From assembly GCA_006538405.1 (NCBI GenBank), contig BJKQ01000002.1, positions 1,674,001 to 1,738,000 on the forward strand: a stretch of DNA of 64,000 nucleotides, read 5' to 3'. Shown here piece after piece: positions 35,579-46,519 of the stretch (position 1 is the stretch's first letter; the number at the start of each line of letters is the position of its first letter). The notes beneath the pieces are model-generated. The model was not told where the DNA came from. It worked only from the letters and a program-made list of their open reading frames with translations, and did no database searches. This DNA is from Hansfordia pulvinata (taxonomy: Eukaryota; Ascomycota; Sordariomycetes; Xylariales). Position numbers and translations under genes: made by a program.

Positions 35579-38539
35579 TCACGCGCTGGCGTCCAGCCCC
35601 AGACGGCGAATGTGCTCCTTGCGGTCTGCGTAGGGCGGGACCTCGGCAATCATGACGCAGGTAGAGTAGACGAAGCCGAGCCCGGCTTGGTTGCCGTACT
35701 AGGAGAGGGTCAGCTATGAGTGCCAGTTCTTATCCAGCGAGCCGTCAAGTGGACAGGGGAGGCAAGGATAACGAGCTCCGGGTACTGTAAGACGGAAGAG
35801 AGTGGGCTGCAAACAGAAAGAACTCACCGTGAGGTACGCCATCTGGCGCTCCAAGTTCTTGCCGCCCTCTCTGTTGAGCCAGTGGACGTGCTGGAAGGCC
35901 GGGACGCTGCGTGGCCCCTCGGGCATGGTATTGCCGGGCTTTCGCCAACCCCAGTACGCTGACCCAAGCTTCTTCTTCTTTTTCTCGTCTCGCGGGGCGG
36001 CGTCGAGGTCGCGCCCTCCTCGCTCCCTACGAAGCTCCTCCGCCTCGGGCAGCGCGTGCCGCACGGGCTCGCCGCGCCAAAAGTTGAGAGTCCTGGCCAT
36101 GAGACCAATGCTGGGGATGGGCTCGATCTCGTAGCAAACCTCTCGCAGGGGGGCCAATCCGGGGGCAATGGTGCGCCTCGGCCGGGTCACGCCGTTGTCG
36201 ACGCGGCGCGTGCGCTGCGGATCCTCGACAGGTTGGCCGTCGGCGTCGGCGGCGTGGTAGCGGTACTCGTACCCGCCGCTGTGGGTCACGGACTCGTTGT
36301 CGTCCTGTAGATGGTGCTCGTGTCCCTCAGCCTTGTCCTTGTCCTCTGCCTTGTCCTGGTCTTCTGCCTTGTCCTGGTCTTCTGCCCTGGTCTTCTGCCT
36401 TGTCCTGGTCTTCTGCCTTGTCCTGGTCTTCTGCCCTGTCCGTGTCCGAGTCGTCGCTGGAGACGTCCGAGTGGTAGCCCCAGGGTTCGCCCCTCTTCAT
36501 GCGGCTCAGTCTTTTCGCTCGCTTTTCGTGGTACACCCTCCGGCTTTCCCGATCCTGCTCCATCAGCTGCGCCACCTTCGCCCGACCAAGTGTCTTCTTG
36601 TAACGGGCCGTTAACATCCTGTCTTGAGGTCGTTTGATGTACGTATCTCCTGGGCCAGCCTGCTCGTTTCTCAACACCGGCGCCAGGTACACGTGGCACC
36701 CGAGCAGCCGCAGGATTTCGAACATGGCCATGTCGACGCCCTTGAGAGACATGGGCAGGTTGGAGTGCTTCGTGTCCGAGTGAGGATATGCGTGTGCCAG
36801 GAAAATACCGAGATCGCCCCCTGGAGATGATGGCACGAGGGCACGTTAACAATCGTATCTCGCTGGATATCGCCCTGGAAGAGACAAAGCCAGCATCACA
36901 TAGGGTCTTCCGGGGAAGAGGAGCAAAGGATGAAAGACAACGTACCGGCAAGCATGAACTGGGAAGACGCCAGCGCTGTTCGGAGAGTACGGTACAACGG
37001 AAGAGCGGTGAAATCGAAAGTGTTGCGCATCGTGAGCGAGCCTGCCCCAGGAATAGCGTACAGGTTGTACGTCAAGGTGAGGCGGTAGCCTGACACGACG
37101 GGGAAGACCTCGTGCTCGCAGTCGCTGTAAAAGGCGGCCCACTGGATAGGGGTGGTGCTTATGTCCGAAGAGGCGGGCGCCTCGTTCCCGCCGCCCGTCT
37201 TTTCTTCCTCTTTACTTTCTTCTGTTGGATCCCCTTTCACTTGGACTTGGCCTGGCTTGTCTCCCTCGGCGCCCGCTGGCGTCGCGTCCGAAGGCCTGAT
37301 GTGTTTGCCCCAGTCGAACACTTGCTCCTCGCCCTCGTGCCGAATCACGAGCGCGCCGCCCTCGTGCACGACAGGTAGGCATACGACGAGGGAGCCGAAC
37401 TGCGTCAGCGACCGCGGCGTGTCCACGTGTGCCTTGAAATGGCCCGAAGGTCCTTCGTAGACCTGTGTTTCCCTTGCGCGTTAGTCTTAGACTCAAGAGG
37501 CTTGGATATTCAACAAGGACGAGAAGGGTGTAACCATCAGACAGAGACGGCGCCGACTTACGTTGAGCATATACAGCTCGGCCCTGACGCCCCTGCGGAT
37601 TTCATCCCTCTCTGGCTCTCCTGCCAGCTTGCCACCCTGCTGCGAGAGGTGGAAGTCGGGCAGCAGTGCCTGCGCGATAGAGTCGATGATGCCGGCCTCG
37701 TAAGGGCAGAAGTCGGTGCTGAAGCGGGAGGGGTCCAGCTGGAGAGCCCGCCGGTACTCCGGGTCGTACACGTCGACCTCTCCGCGCCCGAAGCCCGCCG
37801 GCCTCGACGCGTCGAGCAAGGCCTGGAGCTCGGGCGGGACGGCACCCGCATCGGAGGGCTGCAGGCCGCCCTTGAAGGGCAGCCGGATCTTGCAGTCCTG
37901 CGCGAGCGTTGACTTGGGGTCCTCCGGGTCCCAACGAATCGTAACGGGGCGGTGGGTTGCCGCCAAGCCTGGCCCCTCGGCCCCTCCGCCGGCCTCGGAC
38001 AGTTTCTCCTCGCGAGGGGCCGCCGCCGTGTCGGACGCTGGGCTCTTGATGCAGCCCCCAACGACAAAAGTTGAGCGCTGCCCGGGCGCCTGAATGGCTC
38101 TCCTGAGGTTGTGGACGTAGTCCTGCGTCTTCTCGGGGTTGACGATCTCGGCTTCGTCCTCGGACGGGGCGAACCAGAAGTCTTCTTCGCTGTCGGAGCC
38201 GTATCGCGTGCTTGGAGAATCACAAAGGTACTCGGTCTCAGTGTCGCTCTCGCTCACTCTGGAGACTTCCGAATTGACAAGTCCCTCGTCGTCTGCATTC
38301 CCATCTCGTCAGTCTCGCCCCGGGCTGGTCGAGGGGACTTGTGTGCGAGACTCACCTTTATCCTGGCCTGCCTGGGCCTGGTCGCCCTGGGGGTCAACGG
38401 CAACACCCCCGCCGAGCTGCCCCGACCGTTCCCCTTCGGCCTGGCCGGCTTCCACTGGGTTGTTGTGGGCAACGACATCGTGACTGTCGTCGCCCGTGGT
38501 TCCGGCCGGGGTTGGCTCTGGCTCTGACACTGACGACAT
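35579..38539 (-). CDS. Prolyl 4-hydroxylase-like 2OG-Fe(II) dioxygenase, five exons, frame broken in a minisatellite
   Basis: Members of this superfamily use iron and 2-oxoglutarate to hydroxylate proteins or small molecules. Exons: 38539-38356, 38292-37562, 37462-36946, 36820-35828, 35698-35579. All introns have good donors (GTGAGT, GTAAGT, GTACGT, GTGAGT) and YAG acceptors. The N-terminal 300 residues are acidic and of no known family. The third exon carries the jelly-roll core: GHFKAHVDTPRS supplies the iron-binding H-x-D (about 317 and 319), DCEHEV the distal histidine (about 423), and GYRLTLTYNL the arginine that holds 2-oxoglutarate. The fourth exon continues with GGDLGIFLAHAYPHSDT, then an 18-bp repeat array (about 36337-36440). 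One unit of the array has only 13 bp, so everything after about 36386 is in another frame. The later frame (SVTHSGGYEYRYHAADADG to QMAYLT, then YGNQAGLGFVYSTC) is clearly coding and splices correctly to the last exon only if the break is ignored. It is convergent with the NLR-like gene. Confidence 0.75.
36337..36440. repeat. 18-bp coding minisatellite with one 13-bp unit
   Basis: On the minus strand the unit is GCAGAAGACCAGGACAAG (encoding AEDQDK). There are about six copies, with a variant at the 3' end. The third copy lacks the five bases ACAAG. There is no GT in the unit, so an intron cannot remove the resulting frameshift. Confidence 0.85.
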
Positions 38540-39780
38540 GTTCTGTATGGCGAGGCGTCTGAAGATTCCTCGCTGTAGGTTTGAAATTGATAAAAGTCGG
38601 GTGAAAGGTAGATAGATACCTTACCTAACCTAGGTTAGGTACATGTAAGGTAGGTATTGGGTTTGATGTTGGTAAGGGGGATGAGGAGGAGGAAGGAACG
38701 ACTCTGTTTGACATGTACGAGAGTCAGTTCTTTTATCTTCAAATCTACGGTAGCTACCACCTACTCACGACCTAGTATCCGATATCTCATGTTGGGTGGA
38801 TTTAGGTAAGCATTGCCGCTGCGGGCAGCCCTCAGTCATGGGGAGGACCTCCGACAAACACTGGAACCGATCAGCAGGCAACCGCCCCTGCATCTATCTG
38901 CACGTAGCCTCACCGCAAACGACCGCAAACGCGTGGGCGAGCGTGAGAATGGCACCCGGACCTGCACGGCTCGGGGAACGTGCCCCAGGCAGCCGTGTCG
39001 TAATCACCGCATCGGCTGGAGGCTGCAGACAGCGGCATTGCTTAGGGCCAACATTACACAACCCATGGATTGGATTAGAACGGGGCTTGGGTTTGTTTCC
39101 ATGGAACGATTCACAACCCCAGCCCTGTTTTAAGCGGCGCGGCGTGAATTGAAAGGCTCCCGGACCCAAAAATCGACCCATTACATGGTACATCCATGTA
39201 GGTAAGGTAGGTACGGGAGGAGGTCGCAGGCAGCTCGTGAGGTACGAATCTGCAGGTCAGTCAAAGTGCCTCTGGGACCTGACCTCATCCGGGCTTTTTC
39301 TGGTATCAATCATGATTCCGAGGAAGGCACGGGCGGACAGCACGGGCACGGGGGAAGGCACGAAGCACCTTGGAGGGCAAAGCAGCAGCATTCGTGGAAG
39401 GGAAGCCACGATAGTCACAGGTTGAGGCAACGACAGACCTATGAAGCTGTTCATTCTATAATCTATAAGGACCTTTCTGTGTATCTATCTACCTATTCTG
39501 TTTCCAGCCTTCTGCGACCTGTGCCCGCTTCGAGAAGCCCTGGAGAAAGATGCGCACAAAAAGCTCACCAACGCGGAAGCTGACTACCTACTAGTAGACA
39601 CCTAAGGAGGTATCTACGGTTCCCTTCGTTCTTATGTAGTCGGAGCACCCATCCTCAAGTGCCCCTACCTTCTAGGTAGTCCTCTCTTCGAGCCGCTGCC
39701 GAGCGCAGTTGTCCCAATATGCTCTCGAGCTCCCTCGTCCTTGATCGCCACTGTGACCTTTTTTTTTTCCACCGGTCGCT
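38540..39780. other. Intergenic, no gene seen
   Basis: The left part is the likely promoter of the dioxygenase gene and contains a dense, partly palindromic cluster of TACCTA/TAGGTA words at 38605-38660. The right part is the 3' flank of the gene at 39781, with a T-run at about 39760-39768. Confidence 0.5.
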
Positions 39781-40752
39781 TCAAAGTCTACCCGTGGCGG
39801 TCATCTGCATCAGAGATTGCCTGAAGCGGACTTTCTCAGTCGTCTCGAACCCCCCCCACCAGAGCTCCAGGTCAGGGTCAGAGAACCCCTGATCCACGGT
39901 ATCAGAGTGATCGCTGGAGGCGCCTCTGGTCTCCCTGTACTGCTTTAGACTGCTCAAGATCCCCGCGGCAAAGCCGGACGCGTAGACAGCCGCTTCTTGG
40001 TTGAGTTCCTCTTGCCTGTACGCCGCTTTGGCCTTCATGTACTGCCCGATCAGGGATCGGGGGATGTACAATATGATATCCATCACAAGGGCGATGACGA
40101 AAGCGACAAAGAGGATAGAGCCGACGATGCTCCCGACAACCATGACGCCGAGGCCTATGGCGCTGTACTTCATGATCCTCTTGGTCCACTTCCACGCAAA
40201 CGAGTCGTCCTCGCCTCGCTTCTGGACGCCCTTCTCGCCGTTCTTGGGCGGGTGCCGCGCGGCCACGAGCTTCGCCCACTCCTCGAACGACGGGTCGACG
40301 TGCAGCGCCGCAACCGCCTGCATGATCTTGCCGGTCTCGTCCGGATCCTTCTTCTCGATCAGGGAGAGGGTGTTGCGCGTGACCTTGTAGCTGGCCTGGA
40401 ACGTGCGCGCGAGCGTGAGGAGGTCCCGGGCGACGGCCTTCTCCTTGTCCTTGTCCTTCTCGTCCGCGAGGTGCGCCTTGTAGTCCGCCAGGAGCTCGGC
40501 CGTCCCGGGGTAGCCGCAGGCGTGGCCCGCGTTCGCGAGGCATTGGACGTCTCCGTCCGGCGCCCGGCGCCGCAGAGGCGAAGCGCCATCCACGAGGCAG
40601 ATGGCGCTCTCCGAGTCGAGGAGCTTCTTGCACTGAGGGCCGAGCTCGCCCTCCCGCTTGAGGAGGTCGCCTTGGTGGTCATAGTCCCGAGGCGCAGCGC
40701 GCGAAGCGCCGAGGAACGGAAGGACGAGATACACGGCTGCGAGCACGCGCAT
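39781..40752 (-). CDS. Predicted secreted/membrane protein of unknown function, 323 residues
   Basis: Single exon, ATG at 40752. Residues 1-20 (MRVLAAVYLVLPFLGASRAA) form a signal peptide. Cysteines cluster in the N-terminal third (QCKKLL, AICLVDG, VQCLANAGHACGYPG). The middle is charged, with EKDKDKEKAV and EWAKLVAARHPPKNGEKGVQKRGED. The KR before GED, and the LKREG and LRRR sites, resemble Kex2-type dibasic sites. Around residues 205-240 lies a strongly hydrophobic segment (SAIGLGVMVVGSIVGSILF and onward), long enough for one or two membrane helices, followed by a soluble tail. The combination suggests a type I or two-pass membrane protein entering the secretory pathway. I do not recognise the family. 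Codon usage is clearly coding. Confidence 0.7.
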   Translation of the reverse strand: MRVLAAVYLVLPFLGASRAAPRDYDHQGDLLKREGELGPQCKKLLDSESAICLVDGASPLRRRAPDGDVQCLANAGHACGYPGTAELLADYKAHLADEKDKDKEKAVARDLLTLARTFQASYKVTRNTLSLIEKKDPDETGKIMQAVAALHVDPSFEEWAKLVAARHPPKNGEKGVQKRGEDDSFAWKWTKRIMKYSAIGLGVMVVGSIVGSILFVAFVIALVMDIILYIPRSLIGQYMKAKAAYRQEELNQEAAVYASGFAAGILSSLKQYRETRGASSDHSDTVDQGFSDPDLELWWGGFETTEKVRFRQSLMQMTATGRL

Positions 40753-42298
40753 ACTGTCGACGTCCGAGAGGAAGGCACGGGAACAGTTGGTTCGAGACTT
40801 GTGGGAGAGATGGCCTTTGCTGGGTTTCTTGAAGCGCCAGAGAGGACAGTGGAGACTGGTGGTGACGGACTCTACCCCGTGAGAAGGGCCGCGACAGGGT
40901 TATATAAGGTAGGTAGATATCGACCGCGGACGCACGTTGGCCTGCGAGGAACCGATGCAGACTTGTTCGAGACGTATGTTGCCTCTCTCGGACTCATAAG
41001 TCGAATAAATATATCCCCGCCTCATACACAGGCTACAGCCTACACGTTCCAGGGGGCGATACGAGCGAGGCTCTCGCGGGGGCGGCGAATTCGGTCGTAG
41101 TGGCTAATCCTGGATGGTTCGCGAGCGCTTTTGAACCGTCCCACTTACAAGGGTTGATTGGCCGGTGCCTTGGATCGCACCACTCGTGTGTCCAATTCAC
41201 TTCCAGTCTTGGACCTCGATATAGATGCTTGGAGTACAAATCCGACCCCCCCCCATCAAATCGAGTACCTTGCAAGTTGCCACTACTCGGAGTGGTTCAG
41301 GGATGGGAAAGATGGGCTGGATGCCTACCGTAAATACGCACTCGAGGTCCGTCTGAGACCTACAGCAGGGAAGGGTGCCCTCCCGCCCAGCAGACCGACA
41401 CCACAGGGGGCATTGCTATAGCCTATGACCACGTGCAGTGAGGATGATTTTCCCAACTTAAGATCTCTTGTTTCCTGTAAAGGGCCATGATGGATTCCCT
41501 TGTATAGAGATGCCAGCGGTTGCTATGCTTCGCGACGATGAGAACAAGGCTGTTTAGAAGTCCTCAAGTTCTGGCTAGAATTAACTCCTCCAAAGGTCAT
41601 CCTTGGCTACATTAAGCAGCGAGAGAACCCGAGGTATCCGTTGACCGGGTTGTGTATCCAGGCAACAACCGAAAAACCTTGTCCCCGCCTTTTCCAAGTG
41701 CGTTGCTGGCGAGGCATACGCCAAGGCTCCCACTTTTCTATCAACTGAGATCAGCTGACATGCTTACTCTCACTCAGCATTTCCCGGAATGAGTAGAACT
41801 CATGTCCTCAAGGTATGACACTGATGAATCAGAAGCACCCTTGCCGAAACTATGATAGCGTACGCCACATGTCCCGCTGAGGGTGTGGGGGGGGGTTGGG
41901 GCTCTCGCTTGGCCTTCCAAGGTGTGGGACGGGTTCTCGAACAAGTCCGTCTCAAGGTGTGGGACGGCTTCTCGAACAAGTCCGCCCTGACAAGGCGGAT
42001 TCGGAGGGAGGGCCACGCTGGCAGCGGAAGTTGTAGGAATCACAGTCACTCGGCCCTCGTCAGCGACAAGATTGTGTGCACGTTTATGTATAAGGTAGAT
42101 ATATGGGACAGTGTCGCCCGTTCAATGAGTGTAAGTGAGACCGCCCTGTCTCCCCATCCCAATAATAGTCCCTCTGCCCTTGACCACCATCACGGCGCCC
42201 GGCCCTCTTCTTGAGTGCACCATTGCACAGTGGACTTCCTATCCACCCCCTCAAGCGCGTAACGGCTGTTGCTTCCTGATCGCGTCCGCGCGTACTTT
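40753..42298. other. Intergenic, no gene seen
   Basis: Holds the promoter of the gene at 39781-40752 on its left and the 3' flank of the 46-residue peptide gene on its right. It includes a C-run near 41247 and a G-run near 41886, and the 35-bp duplication listed separately. Open frames here lack any family signal. Confidence 0.5.
41918..41987. repeat. 35-bp tandem duplication
   Basis: Two adjacent 35-bp copies starting CAAGGTGTGGGACGG, differing at only three positions (G/C, T/C and T/C). It lies in non-coding sequence. Confidence 0.85.
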
Positions 42299-42525
42299 CT
42301 AAGAGTGCTGCTGGCAGACCATCACGCATTGCTGGTACTCGGCAATGTCCGTGATACCGGCGCACTGCTGCTCGCACTGATCAACCATCACCAAAGAGTC
42401 AGCTCGTGGTGGGCCAGACAGGGTCTTGTCTTTGCCGTGCTCATAGGAGCAGTAAAACTCACGGATACGGCGGCCGCAACGCCGAAGGAGGCCACCGCGG
42501 CGAAGAGGATCTTGGTGAACTGCAT
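42299..42525 (-). CDS. Small secreted cysteine-rich peptide, 46 residues, two exons
   Basis: Exon 1 (42525-42463) encodes MQFTKILFAAVASFGVAAAVS, a textbook fungal signal peptide. The 86-nt intron (42462-42377) starts GTGAGT, has a GCTGAC branch site and ends GATCAG. Exon 2 (42376-42299) encodes CEQQCAGITDIAEYQQCVMV, then CQQHS and the stop. The mature peptide is about 25 residues with four cysteines spaced C-x3-C-x11-C-x3-C, which suggests two disulfides holding a helical hairpin. It is the kind of gene that automated ORF calls miss because neither exon is long. I cannot assign a family. Small secreted cysteine-rich proteins in ascomycetes are often effectors or antimicrobial peptides, but nothing here proves that. 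Confidence 0.65.
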
Positions 42526-44610
42526 GGTCGAAGGGGTATAGCAGCGCTCGTGGAAGCCGGGAAGTTAAAGAAGATGAGATGTGATACTTGTTTGTTGACA
42601 GCTTTGAGGTTGGAGTCGGCGATGATGGGGAGAAGAGGGAGCAGCATTTCCTCCATATCCAGGCATCGTCTTCTGCCTTCTTATAGACGCAGCACTCAAG
42701 GTAGCAAGGCAGGAAATGTCGCGTTTTGCTGGCCTCGGCAGACTGACCATCGTCCCCTCAGAGAGTTTCAAGGTGCCCGGTATCGGCGTCACAAGCTGTA
42801 GAGTCTCCAGCCCAGGCGCCTGCTGACGACGATGCCGTGTTTCGTGCCGTGTGGCGGGCTCTGTGCGCGGCTACCGAGAGGGAAAGGTTAGGCCGCTCAG
42901 CCTCGTTGCCAAGCACGCACCACAATACGAGTACCTCTTCAAGGTCAACGGAGATGATCTTATCAATCAGATTAGATCATGCGGATCAGACTTCCGAGTC
43001 GGCACATACTCGTCTGCTGCCCGCGCCGAATCGTGCCTCTGGCGGTCCGGGGTGCTGCTATGGACCCCCACGGGCCCGGTTGGTCTGGCTTCCAGTTGGC
43101 CGTATATGGATTTGATACAGTAAGGCGACGGCGTGGGGGAAGAGTCCATCTGCGGCCGCGCGGCGATGCAGAGCTCTTTTTGAACACTAGAGAATAGACG
43201 CTGCTGGCCGCCGACCAGTCGCGTCGACCCGTCCAGGTTTCTTGCAATTGGTCGTGGCTCGCCGATCTTTGAGCTGCGAAGGTCCGATGCGGCCGCATGG
43301 GGCTCTTCAATTGACCAAGTTAGCTCTGCAGCTTTCGTGGTTGATCGTCACACGTCCGTGCCGAGAAACACTGAGACTTGGTTCATCGGGTGTGAATATG
43401 TAGGATAGAATACTTATTCCGTTGCGCCAGACAAGATCTGATCAAGCAGACGCTTTTCCTATCTCTTGAAAGGCTCTTCTGTACGCCCTCGTCTTCTTCG
43501 GCTTATCATGGAGACGTTCGCAAAGGCTCGCGGCCGGACAGTGGACTCAGCGACGGCCCCACGGCCTGACCTCAGCTGCCCATCACTAGTCAGATCGACC
43601 AGCGCTGGTCGTCGCTGTCGTCGCTGGGGAGAGATGCCGCGTTGAGGCGCTCGTCGTCGTCGTGCTCGCTGTCGTCGAGCTCGCTGTTGTCGCCTCGAGT
43701 TTGCGGTGATAGGGCGTGGCAGCGGGGAGCATGGTGAAGCAGTGGACTGCCCGATCGATGGTGGCTCGTAGTAGAGAGGATCTTTGTGTTCGGCCTTGCT
43801 TGAAATTCGAAGGTACCTGACTCAAGGTAAGGTAGGTACGGTACTTACCTAATGTCCCATGTTACGAAAACGCAACTATTTCAGCGCGTGAGGCAGGAAC
43901 GAATTGCTTCGGTACAAAGCTGAGGCAGGTACTGTACCGTCTCTTGGAAACCTGCTGGCAGTTACGTTACTGTCCCATACGGTGGCTCTCGTCGAGATGG
44001 AACGGAACGTAATGAGTCCGTCTTCTTCCCCTCCGTAGCTGCATTGGATGCTTGATGATGGCAATGGTAATGAGATGCACCGCTGTTCCGTGGGCCTGGT
44101 GGCTACCTCAAGTTGGGTTACCTTACCACCTTACCTCCCGCAATTCGTCTTGACTACTTAAGGTACGTAGGTACCTACATGCCGGCAAGGAAGCCAGAGA
44201 CGCTGGCGAGCCCATCTGAGAAACAACGCCATCAGAAGGAGAAAACCTGCGATAAGGGTACCAGGTAGGCGTCCCGTGGAGCGTGGCCGGGCTAAACAGC
44301 GCTCCCCGCCGGGGGTAGAATGCGCCGACGGCAGGCCCCCCCCAGGCTAGCGCTAAGGCTCGTTATAAGCCCAAGTTGGACCCCTGGAGCTGGAGCCTGG
44401 CGCGTTCATTCAGGCACCCGACACCTCGTCTCCAGCAAGCCCTGGTACGCCAGGTACGAGGTAACGTGGAGTGAAATGGTGTTGCAGGTCGTTCTTGCCT
44501 TGAGTGCAGTGGAAAGAAACAGCACTGCCAATGGATAAACCCAGCAGGTGTGCGGATGCGGTCGCTTCTGGGGAAAAGTACCTCCACTAGGTTAGGTGGG
44601 TAGGTAGCCT
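42526..44610. other. Intergenic with a possible gene remnant
   Basis: The left end is the promoter of the peptide gene. On the minus strand, about 43592-43720 reads as an acidic, coding-like tail ending DDSDDQRWSI before a TGA at 43592-43590, but no complete gene around it can be built. Clusters of TACCTA/TAGGTA words lie at 43800-43850 and 44100-44180. Confidence 0.4.
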
Positions 44611-44613
44611 TAG

Positions 44614-45249
44614 GTGAGGTACTCGGCCAAGTCTCTCCCTCCGCCGCCTGCGACGCGAGGCCGCAAACCATCCAGCTTGACACCGAGAACGAATATCCAT
44701 ACCGTCGTCTGCAAGCTCTCCAGCACGGCCCAGGACTCGTGGCGCCACCTCGTCGCCGACAACGAGAAAGACTGCCTCCAGGTGATGGACGCCGAGCCGT
44801 GGGACTGGGACCTCGCCGACATGCAGTGCCGGCAGCCCGCGAGCAGCGACGGCATACCGCAGCCGAAGACGTTCCACCCCGCCGCCGCCAGGGACGTCAG
44901 GAAGAACCCCGCTTCCGACAACCACGAAAGGCTCTACTCGCAGCTCGAGGGCGATGACTGGGGCTGCCCGACGAGGGAGTGCTGGTGGTGGTGGTGTCTG
45001 GACAGAAGATGGAAGCTCGAGACGGGCGAGAAGAAGATATCGACCGGCAAGGAGAACTATGTGTACCCGATCGCGTACAAAGGAGTCTGGCGCTGGTCCA
45101 AGGGTCTGAAGGAGGCTCAAAACGCCGTCTCGGTCAACCAGTATACCATGACCAAGATACTCGGGGACATTGACAGGAGGGAGATTCGGTGCTTCTATAC
45201 AAGGAACGATAACGAAGCGACAAGTGGCTGGAAGGATACAGAAGCATGA
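44614..45249 (+). CDS. Tryptophan-rich protein of unknown function; N-terminus unresolved
   Basis: From about 44650 to the stop at 45247-45249 the frame has a strong GC3 bias and an even composition, so I take it as real coding sequence of about 200 residues. Features include NIHTVVCKLSSTAQDSWRHL, MDAEPWDWDLADMQC, GDDWGCPTRECWWWWC (four consecutive tryptophans between cysteines) and AYKGVWRWSKGLKEAQNAV. No ATG opens the conserved part: the frame can start at a GTG at 44614, the first in-frame ATG is at about 44785, and an upstream exon is likely. A hydrophobic MVLQVVLALSAVE frame at 44477 could be a signal-peptide exon, but I cannot connect it with confidence. Given its neighbours and cysteines it may be secreted. 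Family unknown. Confidence 0.45.
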   Translation: MRYSAKSLPPPPATRGRKPSSLTPRTNIHTVVCKLSSTAQDSWRHLVADNEKDCLQVMDAEPWDWDLADMQCRQPASSDGIPQPKTFHPAAARDVRKNPASDNHERLYSQLEGDDWGCPTRECWWWWCLDRRWKLETGEKKISTGKENYVYPIAYKGVWRWSKGLKEAQNAVSVNQYTMTKILGDIDRREIRCFYTRNDNEATSGWKDTEA

Positions 45250-45660
45250 GCTGACACATCGCTACGTTGCATTGAAGGGTTGGTCGAGCTGGAGCCAACA
45301 GTTCGCCTCACGTTGGCGCATCTTACCCACGCAAGGTACACACCGGCTACAGCCTGTAGTTGTTGAATCGAGGCTTGAGACCAGACTGTTTCCTGGGACG
45401 GCAAAGAAACACTTGAGGCTGTCAACAGAATGCAAGGCTACGTCACAGGGCAGGAGACGAGAAGCTACCTACCCAGGTAAACTACCTAGGCATACAGCCT
45501 TGGATGACCTGTATTCCACGGCTGGTAGCTCTACGACTTCCATGTCCCCGTCGGTTTTTTCTACCTATCTTTGGTAGTATGCCGATGGTCTTCTCAACTT
45601 GGAGAAGTGTCGCTCGTTTGTTAGCACCAACTAATACGCTTCGTAATGGTCTAATTACAG

Positions 45661-45744
45661 GACCAGACTACAGGACGCGGGGACCAGACTACAGAACGCG
45701 GGGACCAGACTACAGAACGCGGGGACCAGACTATAGAATGCGGG
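45661..45744. repeat. 21-bp minisatellite, four copies
   Basis: Four head-to-tail copies of GACCAGACTACAGAACGCGGG. Copies 2 and 3 are identical, copy 1 has one change, and copy 4 has two C-to-T changes. It sits immediately left of the inverted repeat. Confidence 0.9.
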
Positions 45745-45777
45745 GCCCGGCCTGTGGCACTACTGAGTCTTGAAGCA

Positions 45778-46021
45778 GGGTGTACGAGTATGTGGCTCAA
45801 GTCAAGGTTCTTGAAAAGCCCGAGAGTGGGCCTTGCGAGCTACTCATCGGCGACGAGTACTCGCCGAAGCCCTGCTGAGTAACTAATTATAAGGTATCAC
45901 CAGTGCCACACGGCAGAACCGTCTGTATGCTTAAGCTTGTTAGTTACTTAGCGGGGCTTCGGCGATGAGCGAGGCCCGCTCTCGGGCTTCACAAGAAGCT
46001 TTGACTTATATCGCGTACACC
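45778..46021. mobile_element. Foldback / MITE-like inverted repeat
   Basis: The left arm (about 45778-45887) and the reverse complement of the right arm (about 45938-46021) match over most of their length. Shared blocks in order: GGTGTACG, AAGTCAA, TTCTTG, AAGCCCGAGAG, GGGCCT, CTCATCG, GCCGAAGCCC and GTAACTAA. Arms are 85-110 nt, the left one carrying extra bases in the middle, and the loop is about 50 nt and AT-richer. Many differences between arms are transitions. This could be a non-autonomous foldback transposon, or a remnant of a larger element that continues to the right. I could not find clear target-site duplications. Confidence 0.55.
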
Positions 46022-46519
46022 GTTCCTCGTCTCGACTCTCTGCGGCCCCTTTATAGCCACCCTGAAAGAGGGCTCCCTGGTGGTACTAATTGGCTAGCCT
46101 TTACTTGCCACGCTTGCCCCGGCCTTGTCTGCGTGCGTAGTGTGAGGCTCAGTAACTGCCACTGGTCGGGGAAAATCCGCGGCGAACCAAGGATGACACT
46201 GACAGGGCCGCGGGGCGTAGCGGCCGGGCTTGTGGCGACAACTTGTAACAACGAGCAGAGTTGACGCCTCTCGGGCTCTCGCGAACTCCGTGATGCGGCT
46301 CTACAGAGGACGAAGGTGGGGAGCGAACAGTGAACTTCAGGTTACCAAACGCTGGAGTGTCGCCCGCTCAGACTCTCGGTGCATCCAGATCTGCCCATCA
46401 CCCTCCTCAACATCCTCATTCATCACTGACACTGCTTTGGCGCTTGCCTTCACAGCCAACATCGAATTGCCCCGAAACTCCAAACACGACGGCTGAATAA
46501 GTAAACCACCCTCCCTACA

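Larger units (their letters stand above)
45250..46519. other. Intergenic holding a tandem repeat and a foldback element
   Basis: Between the tryptophan-rich ORF and the secreted-protein gene at 46520. It contains the 21-bp array at 45661-45744 and the inverted repeat at 45778-46021. The sequence at 46021-46330 has no open frame of note and may be remnant transposon DNA or the promoter of the 46520 gene. Confidence 0.45.
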
